A stretch of DNA of 64,000 nucleotides from DATEAV01 sp964575425. GTDB taxonomy: Bacteria; Chloroflexota; Anaerolineae; Anaerolineales; E44-bin32. Shown here piece by piece: positions 34,337 to 43,170 of the stretch. The position numbers were made by a program, and so were the translations under genes. The DNA lies in the NCBI GenBank assembly GCA_964575425.1, contig CAZNRD010000004.1, forward strand, positions 1 to 64,000, written 5' to 3'. The notes under the pieces are model-generated. The model did not search any database, had not been told where the DNA came from, and was given only the letters and a program-made list of their open reading frames with translations. The number at the start of each line of letters is the position of its first letter. Position 1 is the first letter of the stretch.

Positions 34337-34365
34337 ACTCTAGCCCAGGCCGCAGCCGCAGGCAA
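34337..34365 (-). promoter_or_regulatory. Promoter of the partner-switching operon
   Basis: On the minus strand, -35 TTGCCT (34360-34365), a 17-base spacer and -10 TAGAGT (34337-34342). GTG follows after 7 bases. Confidence 0.7.
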
Positions 34366-35013
34366 CCGGACTTTGGACCGACTGGACTCGCAGCCGTGGG
34401 GATGCGGCACTGGGACCACTGGTTCCCACCCGCCCGGCCTGGCGATGAGCGAAAGGATGAGGCCCCGATCATGAGTGCATTGGCGACTGAACGCCATTGG
34501 CGCGGCGACCGAGAGGGCTTTCTTGCTGGAGTGGCAGCTGCGGCTTCTACCGTAGCAACCTCGCTCGAGTCGAGTAGGCGTGGCCCAGCGGCGTTCGTCT
34601 GACGTCCCGGCCAGGCCCCGCCGCTGTAGGAGGGTCCCAAGAAGGCCGCCGCGCACGCCAGGCGCAGCCCTGCGCGCTGGCTCACGCTGTCCATCTTGCA
34701 GGCGGGGGATACTGGCCTACGACGGCTGCCTGAACCTAGCCTGCCCGGTGTGCGAGTACGTCAGCGCGGGGTCGTTTACCTGATAGCACAAGTCCAAGTC
34801 GCCCGTCGGGCGAACCCTCGAAGTCATCCTTCGAACGACCCGGCGGTTTCAGAACGCACACCACGGGCAACGATTGCGGATCTCGCACACCGATATGACA
34901 TGTGCGTTGCCTCCCTGGCACTGCTGGCCAGGCGTGGAGCACCACCGAAGCGCGCCTCGACCGGGTACCACGCTCGCATGCTGGCGGTCCCAGGGCGCCA
35001 GCCCTGCGGCGTC
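34366..35013. other. Long intergenic region, with a zinc-ribbon-like fragment
   Basis: About 650 bases lie between two minus-strand operons. Most is without credible coding signal, terminator or RNA motif. A plus-strand frame ending at 34783 contains two CxxC pairs (CPSC and CPVC, with DGCLNLA between), like a C-terminal zinc ribbon, but has no convincing start. Confidence 0.4.
34690..34783 (+). pseudogene. Possible zinc-ribbon gene fragment
   Basis: The last 31 codons of an open plus-strand frame read CPSC, then ILAYDGCLNLACPVCEYV, then stop. The paired CxxC motifs and the GC-L-C spacing resemble C-terminal zinc ribbons (for example of B12-dependent ribonucleotide reductase). Upstream residues look random and there is no promoter or ribosome site, so it may be a relic or chance. 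Confidence 0.25.
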
Positions 35014-36501
35014 TCACGGCTGGGTCGGAGTAGGAAGCAACGGCAGCTGGTACAGGATGCGGTTGGCGACACTCGAGCAAGTGCAGGCCGCCACGACGCG
35101 CGATCCCTTTGTCAGGGTACCCTGATAGGGTTCCTCGCCGTAGGCCGCAACCCAACCATCGAGCACAAACGGAACGGGTCCTGCGGCGGGAATCCACTCT
35201 CCGTTGAAGCGACGCGCGATGTGCACGTGGGTTCCCGTGGCTCGGCCGCCTTCGCACGAGGGATGACCGAGGGGGTCGCCTGGCTTCACGATCGCTCCGG
35301 CAGGGATCAGGTCGAAGGAGGCCATGTGAAAGAAGAAGAGCACCCACCCAGTGCGCTCGTCGCCGTCGCCGTCGAGGTCGAGCACAAGGCTGGCCTCGCC
35401 ACTGCGGGCGACGATGCCGGCCGCCGGCGCCGCCACCCATTCCAGCGACTCGACACACCCTCGCTCCTCGGATGGCGGGGCGAAGTCGAGCGCGCCCAGC
35501 GGCAGGGCCGTGCCCCACGAGTAGTGTGGGCCGGCGGTGAAATCCCAGACACGATTGGGCAGGAAGGGCAGCGAAAGATCTGGCTGCTGCAGGTTCGCCG
35601 GGATGAAGTCTTGCGCGTAGAGCATGGGGTCGCCCCACAGACGCAGGTAGGTCGCATAGAAGCCCCCTGGCTCGACGGCGCGCTCGAACTCCTCCTTTCC
35701 GTATAACTGACCGAAGAGATACTGCAGCGCGACGGTCCCGGCGTTGAGCCAGGGATCCGGCCGAACGAGCAACCCGTCGGCCAACTCGAACTCGCGCAAG
35801 CTGCCGGTGCGCCAGCCGTAATAGCCGTCGCTCAGCTGCTCGGCAGCCCACAGCAGCTGGCGATAGAGGCCCCGATAGCGCGAGCTGCGGTGACCCAGCG
35901 GATAGGTGGCCTGGTCGCTGTTGGGAAAGGGGTGGCTGAGGGCCTGGGCCTGATGCTCCAGAAGGGTGAGCAGGAGACGGGGATGCAGCGAGTAGTTGCG
36001 CGCGATGACCTGGACAACCTCCCAGCCGCGCCGGCTGCGTCCGAAGCCGTATTCCGTCATCCCGTTCAGGAAGCCGGGGCGAGACTCAACCTCGTCCTGC
36101 ACATCGAAACCAACGGCACTCGGCCCATTGACGACCTCACTGTCGGGCAGAAGGCGATAGACCGGCCCGGTGAGGGGGAGGTAATATGCAGGGACAGTCA
36201 ATACATACCCTGGCGGCATGGTCGTGACCCCCTCGGGCAGGTGGGGGTTTGCCGCGAGAATCTCCGCGACGGTTGTATTGAAGCGGGCGGCGATGGCAGG
36301 CAGTGTATCGCCGTTTTGCGCCGCGTACTGGATTTCCGTCCCTGGGGGGAACGGCACGCGTGTGGGAAGGGGCATGGCGACGGGAATCGGGGTGGGCTCC
36401 GCTGCCTCTCGCAGCTCAAAGTCGCCGGCCCCCCGGGGGAGGCAGCCCGCCAGCAGCGCGGCCAGGCCCAAGACCGAGATGAGCTGCCAGCGGTGGTTCA
36501 T
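35014..36501 (-). CDS. LysM/M23-like lipoprotein, copy 1 of 3
   Basis: A 495-residue lipoprotein: signal ending LLAGC, Thr/Pro-rich spacer, LysM (about 58-106), a conserved unknown domain opening with LLPDSEVVNGP (about 115-340), then an M23-like domain (about 345-465). The M23 zinc site is unusual: LGALDFAPP lacks the expected His, and an earlier GPH is conserved instead, while GTHVHIARR supplies the H-x-H. The wall-binding and peptidase roles are inferred. It is the last gene of a seven-gene operon; its ATG overlaps the stop of copy 2 (ATGA). In this copy the middle domain departs most from the other two (LLEHQAQAL in place of LLE.QSGWV). Confidence 0.85.
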   Translation of the reverse strand: MNHRWQLISVLGLAALLAGCLPRGAGDFELREAAEPTPIPVAMPLPTRVPFPPGTEIQYAAQNGDTLPAIAARFNTTVAEILAANPHLPEGVTTMPPGYVLTVPAYYLPLTGPVYRLLPDSEVVNGPSAVGFDVQDEVESRPGFLNGMTEYGFGRSRRGWEVVQVIARNYSLHPRLLLTLLEHQAQALSHPFPNSDQATYPLGHRSSRYRGLYRQLLWAAEQLSDGYYGWRTGSLREFELADGLLVRPDPWLNAGTVALQYLFGQLYGKEEFERAVEPGGFYATYLRLWGDPMLYAQDFIPANLQQPDLSLPFLPNRVWDFTAGPHYSWGTALPLGALDFAPPSEERGCVESLEWVAAPAAGIVARSGEASLVLDLDGDGDERTGWVLFFFHMASFDLIPAGAIVKPGDPLGHPSCEGGRATGTHVHIARRFNGEWIPAAGPVPFVLDGWVAAYGEEPYQGTLTKGSRVVAACTCSSVANRILYQLPLLPTPTQP

Positions 36502-38096
36502 CGCCGGATGTACGTTTCCTGAGTGGCGCAGGTGCAGGCGATGACCACTTCAGATCCCCGGCTGAGCCAACCTTCATAGGGCTTCGAGCCGGCATGCGCC
36601 ACCCAGCCCTCCAGGGTGAATGGCAACGGGCCGTCGGCGAGTATCCATTCCCCATTGTACTTGCGGACAAGGTGGATGTGAGTGCCGGTGGCTATCCCTC
36701 CCTCACAGGAGGGGTGCCCCAGGCGATCGCCCTCCTCCACGAAAGTCCCCGCAGGGACCCTGTCCTGCGCCGCCAGGTGAAGATAGATCAGGACCCAGCC
36801 GGTCTGCTCTCGGCCGTCTCCGTCCAGGTCCAGGGCGACCACGCCGTCCTCACTGCGGACGACCAGGCCGGGGGCAGCGGCCACGGCCCACGCGTCGGAG
36901 ACCGCACAGCCGGTCTCACTGGTGAAGGGGGCGAAGTCAAGAGCGGCCCAGGCGGCCTCGCGCTCCCAGGCGCCGTGAGGGCCGCCGGTGAAGGCCCAGA
37001 CGTGACCGGGAAGCCAGGGCAAACTCAGCTCCGGTTGGCGCACGCCCGGGATGAAGAGCGGGTAGTCCCGCTCCCACGGGTCCCCGAAGAAGCGGCGGTA
37101 GAGGGCGACGAACTCGCCGAGTGCCCGCTCCCAGGCAGCATGGTCACCGAGCCTGGCCAGGTAGCGGTGCAGCGCCACGGTCCCTGCATTCAGGTCGGGA
37201 GCCAGGCGGAGGGAGAAGCCGTCGGGGAAGCGGATCGTCGTCAGGGTTCCAGCGCGCCAGCTGTAGTAGCCGACACCCAGTTCGTTGGCCAGCAAGGTGA
37301 GCTGCCGGTAGAGGTTCGGATGGGTGGGGTCGATGAACCCTAGTGGATAGCGCAGCGCGTTTCCGCTCGGCGTCGTGGGCCTCGTCACCCAACCAGACTG
37401 ATACTCGAGCAAAGCCAGCAGAAGCCGCGGGTTGATCGAGTTGTCCCTGGCGACGATGGCGACCACCTCGGGCCCGGTTCGCAGGCGACCGGACACGTAT
37501 TCTTCGTACCGGTTCAGGTATCCGCCCTGCTGCGCTGCGAACGCGGCGATGTCGAAATCGGCGGCATGTGGCGCGAAGACTACTTCGCTGTCGGGCAGCA
37601 GGCGCGCAGTCGGGCCCGTTTCATCGAGCCTGCGAGGGATGAGCAACAGCGTTCCAGGGTCAATGAGGCCGCCATCCTGCGGAAGAAGGCCCGTCGAGGC
37701 GATGTCCGAGGGGACCACACCAAAGCGAACAGCCACTGCGGGCAAGGTGTCGCCAGGCAGCGAGTAGTAGACCAACGTCTCGGGCCGTGCCCCCGCGGCG
37801 AGCGTCGGAGTCGGCGGGAAGGTTGGGGTGGCCGGCGGGAGGAGGGGTGTCGCTGTGGCTGTCGGCGTGGCACTCGAGGCGAGCACCGGCGCAGCCGGGC
37901 TCGCGGTGGGGGTGAGGGTCGCGAAGACCAAAGCCGCCGGTCCGCCGGACCCTGTGCCCCCTGGTGGCGGCACATCCGCTCTTGAACAGGCCAGGCTGGC
38001 AGCCGCGAGAAACGCGGCCAACAGCCCGAGCGGGGTGAGTGCACTCAGGCGCGCGGCGATTTGCCAAAGGCGTTCAGCGCGAGATCTGGTTTTCAT
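36498..38096 (-). CDS. LysM/M23-like lipoprotein, copy 2 of 3
   Basis: A 532-residue paralogue of its neighbours. The signal ends AASLAC, followed by a Thr/Pro-rich linker and a LysM-like region (YYSLPGDTLPAVAVRFGV). The shared middle domain has LLPDSEVVFAPHAADFD and INPRLLLALLEYQSGWV, then an M23-like end with GGPHGAW, WAALDFAPF and GTHIHLVRK. The LLE-Y-Q-SGW motif recalls the catalytic Glu region of lytic transglycosylases, but this is only suggestive. It starts 23 bases inside copy 3. Confidence 0.85.
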   Translation of the reverse strand: MKTRSRAERLWQIAARLSALTPLGLLAAFLAAASLACSRADVPPPGGTGSGGPAALVFATLTPTASPAAPVLASSATPTATATPLLPPATPTFPPTPTLAAGARPETLVYYSLPGDTLPAVAVRFGVVPSDIASTGLLPQDGGLIDPGTLLLIPRRLDETGPTARLLPDSEVVFAPHAADFDIAAFAAQQGGYLNRYEEYVSGRLRTGPEVVAIVARDNSINPRLLLALLEYQSGWVTRPTTPSGNALRYPLGFIDPTHPNLYRQLTLLANELGVGYYSWRAGTLTTIRFPDGFSLRLAPDLNAGTVALHRYLARLGDHAAWERALGEFVALYRRFFGDPWERDYPLFIPGVRQPELSLPWLPGHVWAFTGGPHGAWEREAAWAALDFAPFTSETGCAVSDAWAVAAAPGLVVRSEDGVVALDLDGDGREQTGWVLIYLHLAAQDRVPAGTFVEEGDRLGHPSCEGGIATGTHIHLVRKYNGEWILADGPLPFTLEGWVAHAGSKPYEGWLSRGSEVVIACTCATQETYIRR

Positions 38097-39636
38097 CGTT
38101 GCGGCAAGCACACGCCCTCAAGACGACCCCGCCGCGGCGCAGTGTGCCGTCGTATTCGCGGCCACCGCCCGCCGAGATCCACCCGTCGAGGTTGAAGGGC
38201 AGGTGGCCATCCGCGGCAATCCATTCGCCATTATACCTACGGGCGATGTGCACGTGCGTTCCACTCGACACACCTCCTTCGCAGGAAGGGTGGCCGACGC
38301 GGTCCCCGGCGCGCAGCTGCGTGCCGGCCAGCACGCGGTCGCGCGCCTCGATATGCATGTACAGGATCACCCAGCCCGTCTGCTCGTAGCCATCGCCGTC
38401 CAGGTCCTGGATGACCTCGCCGAGGTCTGAGCGAAGCACGAGGCCGTCGGCCACGGCGGCGACCCACGCCTCCGACTGAACGCAGCCAAGGGCATCGCCG
38501 GGAGGAGCGAAGTCGAGCGCTGCCCAGGCTGAGCCACTCCCCCAGCCACCGTGCGGCCCGCTGGTGAACGACCACCTCGCGCCAGGCTCGAAAGGAAGCT
38601 GCAGCGGAGGCTGCTGCAAATCTGGAGGCACGAGCGGCTCGATGGCCATATCGAAGGGACTGCCGAAGAGCCGCAGGAATGTCTGAGAGAAGCCGGCTTC
38701 ACCCACGACGGAGCGCCATTCTCCTACACCATACAGTTGAGAAAAGAAGTGCTGCACGGCGGCGGTTCCGGCGTTGATGCCGGAGCCGGGAATGACGGCC
38801 GAGCCGTCCGCCAGCACAAAGGGACCCGCCCACCCGGCGCGCCAGCGGTAGTAGCCAGCGTTCAGCTGATCCGCGGCCCACGAGAGCTGGCTGAAAAGGC
38901 CCTCGTATCCAGGGGTGACGAAACTCATCGGATACGACAGCGTCTGCGGCGAGACGTCTGCCTGCGTCACCCAGCCGCTCTGATGCTCCAGCAGCGCCAA
39001 CAGCAGGCGCGGGTTCACCGAATGACGCCGGGCCACCGTCTGAAGCAGCTGAGGGCCGGTCAACACTCTGCCCTCTACTTCCTCGGTGTAGTGGCTCAGG
39101 TAGCCGCCTTGCTGCCGAGCAAAGACTTCGACGTCAAGCAACGCTCCGGAGGGGCCATTGACGAATTCCGAGTCGGGGATGATCTTGAAGGATGGCCCTG
39201 GCGCCTGAGGGACCGGGGGCGGGATCAACAGGACCTGGCCGATGTAGAGCACATCCGGATCGCGGAGGTTGTTGGCGGATTGGATGGCCTGCGCGCCGAC
39301 CAGGAATCGCCGCGCGATCCTGTTGAGCGAATCGCCGGGGCGGACCGCATAGACCACGGCCTCTGTCCTCAGCGTCGGCGCCGGGCGGGTGGGGTCGGGG
39401 GTCGGGGTCAGGGCAGGCTCATCGGGACGGCGGGTGGGCGGAAAGAGACGCATAAGCGGGCTGAGGGTCGGTGTGATCGTCGCGGTGGGTGTGAGGGTAG
39501 GACCCTCCCAGGTCCAGGGTGGAACCAGCGTCGAGGTTGCACGGACTTGGGGTGCTGCCGGCGCGCAGGCGAGCCCCGCCAAGGCCAGCAGGAGCAGGCA
39601 CACCCCCAAACGCGTTGCGCGATACTCCGCCGGCAT
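38074..39636 (-). CDS. LysM/M23-like lipoprotein, copy 3 of 3
   Basis: A 520-residue lipoprotein (signal ending LAGLAC; ATG at 39636 chosen because it starts the signal). It has a Thr/Pro-rich linker, a clear LysM (about 95-145: VRPGDSLNRIARRFLV.. VLYIGQVLLIP), the shared IIPDSEFVNGPSG domain with NPRLLLALLEHQSGWV, and the M23-like end (SGPHGGWGSGSAWAALDF, GTHVHIARR). It is the first of the three copies to be transcribed and the best-preserved LysM. It follows a small membrane protein gene by 10 bases. Confidence 0.86.
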   Translation of the reverse strand: MPAEYRATRLGVCLLLLALAGLACAPAAPQVRATSTLVPPWTWEGPTLTPTATITPTLSPLMRLFPPTRRPDEPALTPTPDPTRPAPTLRTEAVVYAVRPGDSLNRIARRFLVGAQAIQSANNLRDPDVLYIGQVLLIPPPVPQAPGPSFKIIPDSEFVNGPSGALLDVEVFARQQGGYLSHYTEEVEGRVLTGPQLLQTVARRHSVNPRLLLALLEHQSGWVTQADVSPQTLSYPMSFVTPGYEGLFSQLSWAADQLNAGYYRWRAGWAGPFVLADGSAVIPGSGINAGTAAVQHFFSQLYGVGEWRSVVGEAGFSQTFLRLFGSPFDMAIEPLVPPDLQQPPLQLPFEPGARWSFTSGPHGGWGSGSAWAALDFAPPGDALGCVQSEAWVAAVADGLVLRSDLGEVIQDLDGDGYEQTGWVILYMHIEARDRVLAGTQLRAGDRVGHPSCEGGVSSGTHVHIARRYNGEWIAADGHLPFNLDGWISAGGGREYDGTLRRGGVVLRACACRNDENQISR

Positions 39637-39646
39637 GGTGGGCAGA

Positions 39647-39976
39647 TCAGGGTCTCGGCGGGGCCAGGGACTGGGCGAGCAAGCCGAGGCCGAATGCCAC
39701 GAACAAGACACCGAGGAAGAGCTCTTGCTGTATCCAGCCAAGCCGCTCTATGAACCAGAAGACTCCGATGGAGAAAGCGAGAATCCCGGCGACTAGGCCG
39801 CGCGCTCCAGGCCTTCGGCTCGATTCGGCGATCAGCCAGAGGCCGAGCGCGGCGAGCGCCAGCGGCCAGACGGCCCGCCACGAGAGCGGCATGAGCCCGA
39901 GGTTGTTCAGGAGGATCACGACGCCCAAGACGACCAGAAGGATGCCGAAGAACAGCCGACGGTTGGCTAGAGCCAT
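39647..39976 (-). CDS. Small four-helix membrane protein (LiaF/DUF5668-like)
   Basis: This 109-residue protein has four hydrophobic helices (about 8-27, 33-50, 58-76, 84-103). The first, GILLVVLGVVILLNNLGL, has the pattern of DUF5668/LiaI-LiaF N-terminal membrane domains, which are linked to envelope-stress sensing. The function here is unknown. GAGGGG precedes the ATG. It lies between a GNAT gene and the lipoprotein triplet in one operon. Confidence 0.75.
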   Translation of the reverse strand: MALANRRLFFGILLVVLGVVILLNNLGLMPLSWRAVWPLALAALGLWLIAESSRRPGARGLVAGILAFSIGVFWFIERLGWIQQELFLGVLFVAFGLGLLAQSLAPPRP

Positions 39977-39985
39977 GTTGCCCCT

Positions 39986-40489
39986 CTAGGAGGCCATCTC
40001 CGGGACGTGCGCCGGCCCGCGCACCTGGCGCCAATGTCCCTCGTCGTCGTGGCACGACCACTCGCCCGCGTCTTCCACAACGACGGCGTAACCCCGATTC
40101 CCGTACGGCCGCCGCGCCGCAGTGTCCGCCCTTGCGACCGCCAAAGCCATGCGGCGATCGCGGCGTGGCCGCAGCACGTTTTTCGCTTCGGTGATCAATC
40201 GGCCGCCGATGCCCTGCCTGCGGAAGGCTGGACGTACGCGCAGCGCGTGCAGACAGCCCACATCGGACCCATCATCCAATTGCTGCGGCGCTCCGCCGAA
40301 GCGCACCACGACCTTGCCGACGACCCGCCCTCCGGCGTCTGCCAGGAGGATACCGCAGCGGGCAGTGAAGAGTTCTCTCATCGCCTGTTGACCCAGCCGG
40401 CGATAACAGCCGCACTCCCCCTCCCATTCCATCGCGGCAAGGTCTTCGGGTGTTGCCTGGCGGATGCGCGCTGTCCAACGCTCAGCCAC
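39986..40489 (-). CDS. GNAT-family N-acetyltransferase
   Basis: A 167-residue GNAT with CLHALRVRPAFRRQGIGGRLI (the acetyl-CoA-binding R-R-x-G-I-G motif at its centre) and the late RPYGNRGYAVV strand. The substrate is unknown. Its start overlaps the end of the tRNA nucleotidyltransferase gene by 8 bases, so it is the second gene of the long operon. Confidence 0.88.
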   Translation of the reverse strand: MAERWTARIRQATPEDLAAMEWEGECGCYRRLGQQAMRELFTARCGILLADAGGRVVGKVVVRFGGAPQQLDDGSDVGCLHALRVRPAFRRQGIGGRLITEAKNVLRPRRDRRMALAVARADTAARRPYGNRGYAVVVEDAGEWSCHDDEGHWRQVRGPAHVPEMAS

Positions 40490-43109
40490 GCGTGCGAGCC
40501 TCCGCCACCAGGGCTTCGACCAGGCGCCACTCCTCCTCTTCGGATGTCACCTCTCCGTCAAGGCGAGCGGCCCTTAGCTGCCACAGGATCTGGCTGTAGA
40601 TCGGCCCCGGCGGCAGACCCAGCTGCCTCAGGAGATCGCCTTTGGTGGTAGGAACGACAAAGCGCCACGATGAGAGATACTGCTCCAGCACTCGCCGCAG
40701 GTCCGGACGGTCAGCAAGGGCGAGCCAGGCCGCCACCAGGCTGGATTCCGGCATCTCTTCCAGCTGCTGGACGATGCGGCTCGGACGCTGCTCCCCACCA
40801 AGCTCACTGAGGATGCGGCCGGTCCGGCCGGCGTCGAGGATGACGCTGTACATCGCCACGGGCATGTGAAGACGTTCCGTCGCAGCCCTGGCCCCGGCTT
40901 CAGGCAGGCGGAAGAGCCAAAGCGCGTAAAACAGGGTCTCCCGATCCAGAGGGGAGGAAAGCCCCCAGGTGGAAGGTGGCTGGAAGGCAGCGGCCTGGTC
41001 GAAGGCCTGCGCCAGCGACACATCCCAGGCCAGTGCTGGATGGATGGCCGCAAGCAGGCCCAGCTCGTGCAGCCGCTGCAGGATGCGCGTGCGGCAGTCC
41101 TCGAGGAGGATCAGTTCGAGTTCGCCGCGCAGGCGCTCGCCGCTGACGCGCGCAAGCATCGGGATGGCCTGCTGGAGCAGCTGCAACGTGCGTTCTTCGA
41201 TGCGGAACCCGAGCCGCTGCTCGAGGCGCACGGCGCGCAGCATGCGCGTCGGGTCATCGACGAAGCTGATGGAATGCAGCACGCGTATCAGGCGCTGCTC
41301 GAGATCGCGCCCGCCGCCCCACGGATCGAGCAGTCGGCCAAAGTGCCGGCCGTCGAGGCGAAGGGCGAGGGTATTGATGGTGAAGTCGCGGCGGTGAAGG
41401 TCCAGCTTGATGCTGCCGCGCTCGACCGAGGGCAGCGCGGTGGGATGCGTGTAGAACTCGGTGCGGGCCGTGACGAGGTCCAGGCTGGAGGGGAGGTCGT
41501 CGGGGTTGAGCTCGGTCAATGCGAGGCCGCGCGCGAGGTCTGGGTGATGCCGGTCGAGGCGCCACTTGGCGGTGCCGAATCGGTGATGACTGCTGACGCG
41601 TCCACCGTGGGCTGCGGCCAGCGCTCGGGCGAGCCCGATGGCGTCACCTTCGATGACGAGGTCGAAGTCGACGCTGGGCGTGCCGAGCAGGAGGTCGCGC
41701 ACAAAGCCGCCGACGGCATAGGCAGCGACGCCATTCTTTTCGGCCTGCCGCCCGATCAGCCGCAGCAGAGCGAAGCGACCTGGCGGCAGGGCCTGTCCGA
41801 GCCGAGAGGAGAGATCCTGGCCGCCGGCGGTGGGACCCGCAGCCAGGGTCTTGAGCAGGTCGGTCCGGGTGACGATGCCGATGATCTTGCCAGTGCCCGG
41901 ATCGACGACGGGAACCTGCCCCCAGTCGTGCTGAATCATCACACGCTGCAGGTGCTGGACCGAATCGCTGGGCGACACCGTCAGGCTTCCGGCATCCATC
42001 ACGCGCGAGACAGGTTCTTTGCCCATGCCGTGCGTCATCGACCGGTCGACGGCGCGACGCGTCAGCAGGCCCAGCACCCTGTCTCCATCGACCACAGGGA
42101 ATCCTTCATAGCCGAAGCGCTGCATCCGTTCAGCCGCCTCTGCGATGGTGACCTCTGGCGCCAGCAGCTGCGGCCGGACGGACATGATCTCCCCCACCGT
42201 GCGGTCGGGGCGGACGAACGAGGGGAGGAGCTGAAGGAGCTCGCGGCGGACGTCGTCCAGGGAGCGGTCGTGGATGAGGGCGGCTGCGGCGCGGTCGTGA
42301 CCCCCACCGCCAAAGTGCTGGGCCACCCGGGCGACATCCAGCGAATCGGTGGTGGAACGCGCAACCATCTGGATGCTGCCATTCAGCGCCACAAGCACGA
42401 ACAGCCCTGCGGGGTCGAAGAGGTCCCGCAGTTTGTGTGCCAGCGAGGAGATTTCCTCGACCTCGCCCTGTGCCTCGGCACAGGCGACGACCACTGACAG
42501 ACCGTGGAAGCGATGCGTTTCGGCGACCTCGACCAGGCGCTCATAGAGCAGGCGCTGCTCTGGCGAGAGGGGATGGTTGAGGAAGTCGGCGGCCACGGCC
42601 AAGCTGGCTCCGCACTCCAGCAGCCAGGCGCTGGCGCGCACGTCGCGCGGGCTGGTGCTGCTGTAGGAGAGAGAGCCGGTGTCTTCGTAGATGCCGAGGA
42701 GCAGGAGCGTGGCGGCCGCGAGGCCCGGCTCGATGCTCATCTCGTGCAGGGCCTCGACCAGCAGGGTCGTCGTGGCGCCGACGGCGCCGATGATCCGCGT
42801 CCACGCGGGTTTGAGCCGGGGGTCGGGTGGATGGTGATCGACGACGTGAACCGGGGTGGAGGCAGACAGGCCGCGCAGGGAGAGCGGCGACTGCGTATCG
42901 ACGAGCGTCAGCCGGGTCACCTTGCGCCGCGGCAAGTCGCGGTGCTCAATCAGCGGCAGGCCTCCTCCATAGAGCATGAGAAAGGCCCGGACGTTGCGGT
43001 TGAGCTTGCGCGGCAGCACGGCGAAGGCTTCTGGGTCGAGCAGGCGCGCGGCGAGTAGCGATGCCACGGCATCGAAATCCGCCTGCTCATGAGTCAGGAT
43101 CACATGCAT
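40482..43109 (-). CDS. DHH-CBS-tRNA nucleotidyltransferase fusion (CCA- or A-adding enzyme type)
   Basis: An 875-residue three-part protein: a DHH/DHHA1 phosphoesterase (about 1-305; HEQADFDAVAS, VDHHPPDP at 90-97, GGGGHDRAAA), a CBS pair (about 310-430) and a class II tRNA nucleotidyltransferase (about 455-870; AVGGFVRDLLLG, VDFDLVIEG, RRDFTINTLAL, DDPTRMLRAVRLEQRLGF). The same fusion is known in Aquifex-type tRNA nucleotidyltransferases, some of which add only the last A. The CBS pair suggests adenylate or c-di-AMP-type sensing (inference). TATAAT lies 8 bases before the ATG, so it is probably leaderless. selC here lacks an encoded CCA and needs such an enzyme. Confidence 0.93.
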   Translation of the reverse strand: MHVILTHEQADFDAVASLLAARLLDPEAFAVLPRKLNRNVRAFLMLYGGGLPLIEHRDLPRRKVTRLTLVDTQSPLSLRGLSASTPVHVVDHHPPDPRLKPAWTRIIGAVGATTTLLVEALHEMSIEPGLAAATLLLLGIYEDTGSLSYSSTSPRDVRASAWLLECGASLAVAADFLNHPLSPEQRLLYERLVEVAETHRFHGLSVVVACAEAQGEVEEISSLAHKLRDLFDPAGLFVLVALNGSIQMVARSTTDSLDVARVAQHFGGGGHDRAAAALIHDRSLDDVRRELLQLLPSFVRPDRTVGEIMSVRPQLLAPEVTIAEAAERMQRFGYEGFPVVDGDRVLGLLTRRAVDRSMTHGMGKEPVSRVMDAGSLTVSPSDSVQHLQRVMIQHDWGQVPVVDPGTGKIIGIVTRTDLLKTLAAGPTAGGQDLSSRLGQALPPGRFALLRLIGRQAEKNGVAAYAVGGFVRDLLLGTPSVDFDLVIEGDAIGLARALAAAHGGRVSSHHRFGTAKWRLDRHHPDLARGLALTELNPDDLPSSLDLVTARTEFYTHPTALPSVERGSIKLDLHRRDFTINTLALRLDGRHFGRLLDPWGGGRDLEQRLIRVLHSISFVDDPTRMLRAVRLEQRLGFRIEERTLQLLQQAIPMLARVSGERLRGELELILLEDCRTRILQRLHELGLLAAIHPALAWDVSLAQAFDQAAAFQPPSTWGLSSPLDRETLFYALWLFRLPEAGARAATERLHMPVAMYSVILDAGRTGRILSELGGEQRPSRIVQQLEEMPESSLVAAWLALADRPDLRRVLEQYLSSWRFVVPTTKGDLLRQLGLPPGPIYSQILWQLRAARLDGEVTSEEEEWRLVEALVAEARTRG

Positions 43110-43117
43110 CGCGGCGG

Positions 43118-43123
43118 ATTATA
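43118..43123 (-). promoter_or_regulatory. -10 element of the nucleotidyltransferase operon, leaderless arrangement
   Basis: TATAAT on the minus strand, 8 bases before the ATG at 43109. No clear -35. Confidence 0.55.
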
Positions 43124-43170
43124 CATCGGCGGATGGCCGCTCCCGGCACGGCAAGCCAGCGGCGCAACGC

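Noticed and set aside
34330..34656. N-terminal extension of the phosphatase/kinase fusion (region 34330-34656)
   Set aside because: It would cover the -35 and -10 elements, and the residues look random; the GTG at 34329 fits the promoter.
34781..34783. TGA as a selenocysteine codon in the zinc-ribbon fragment
   Set aside because: The TGA is followed directly by TAG, so no read-through product is possible.
34696..35706. Long plus-strand frame across the gap and the lipoprotein end
   Set aside because: It is a shadow of the LysM/M23 lipoprotein for most of its length and has no domain.
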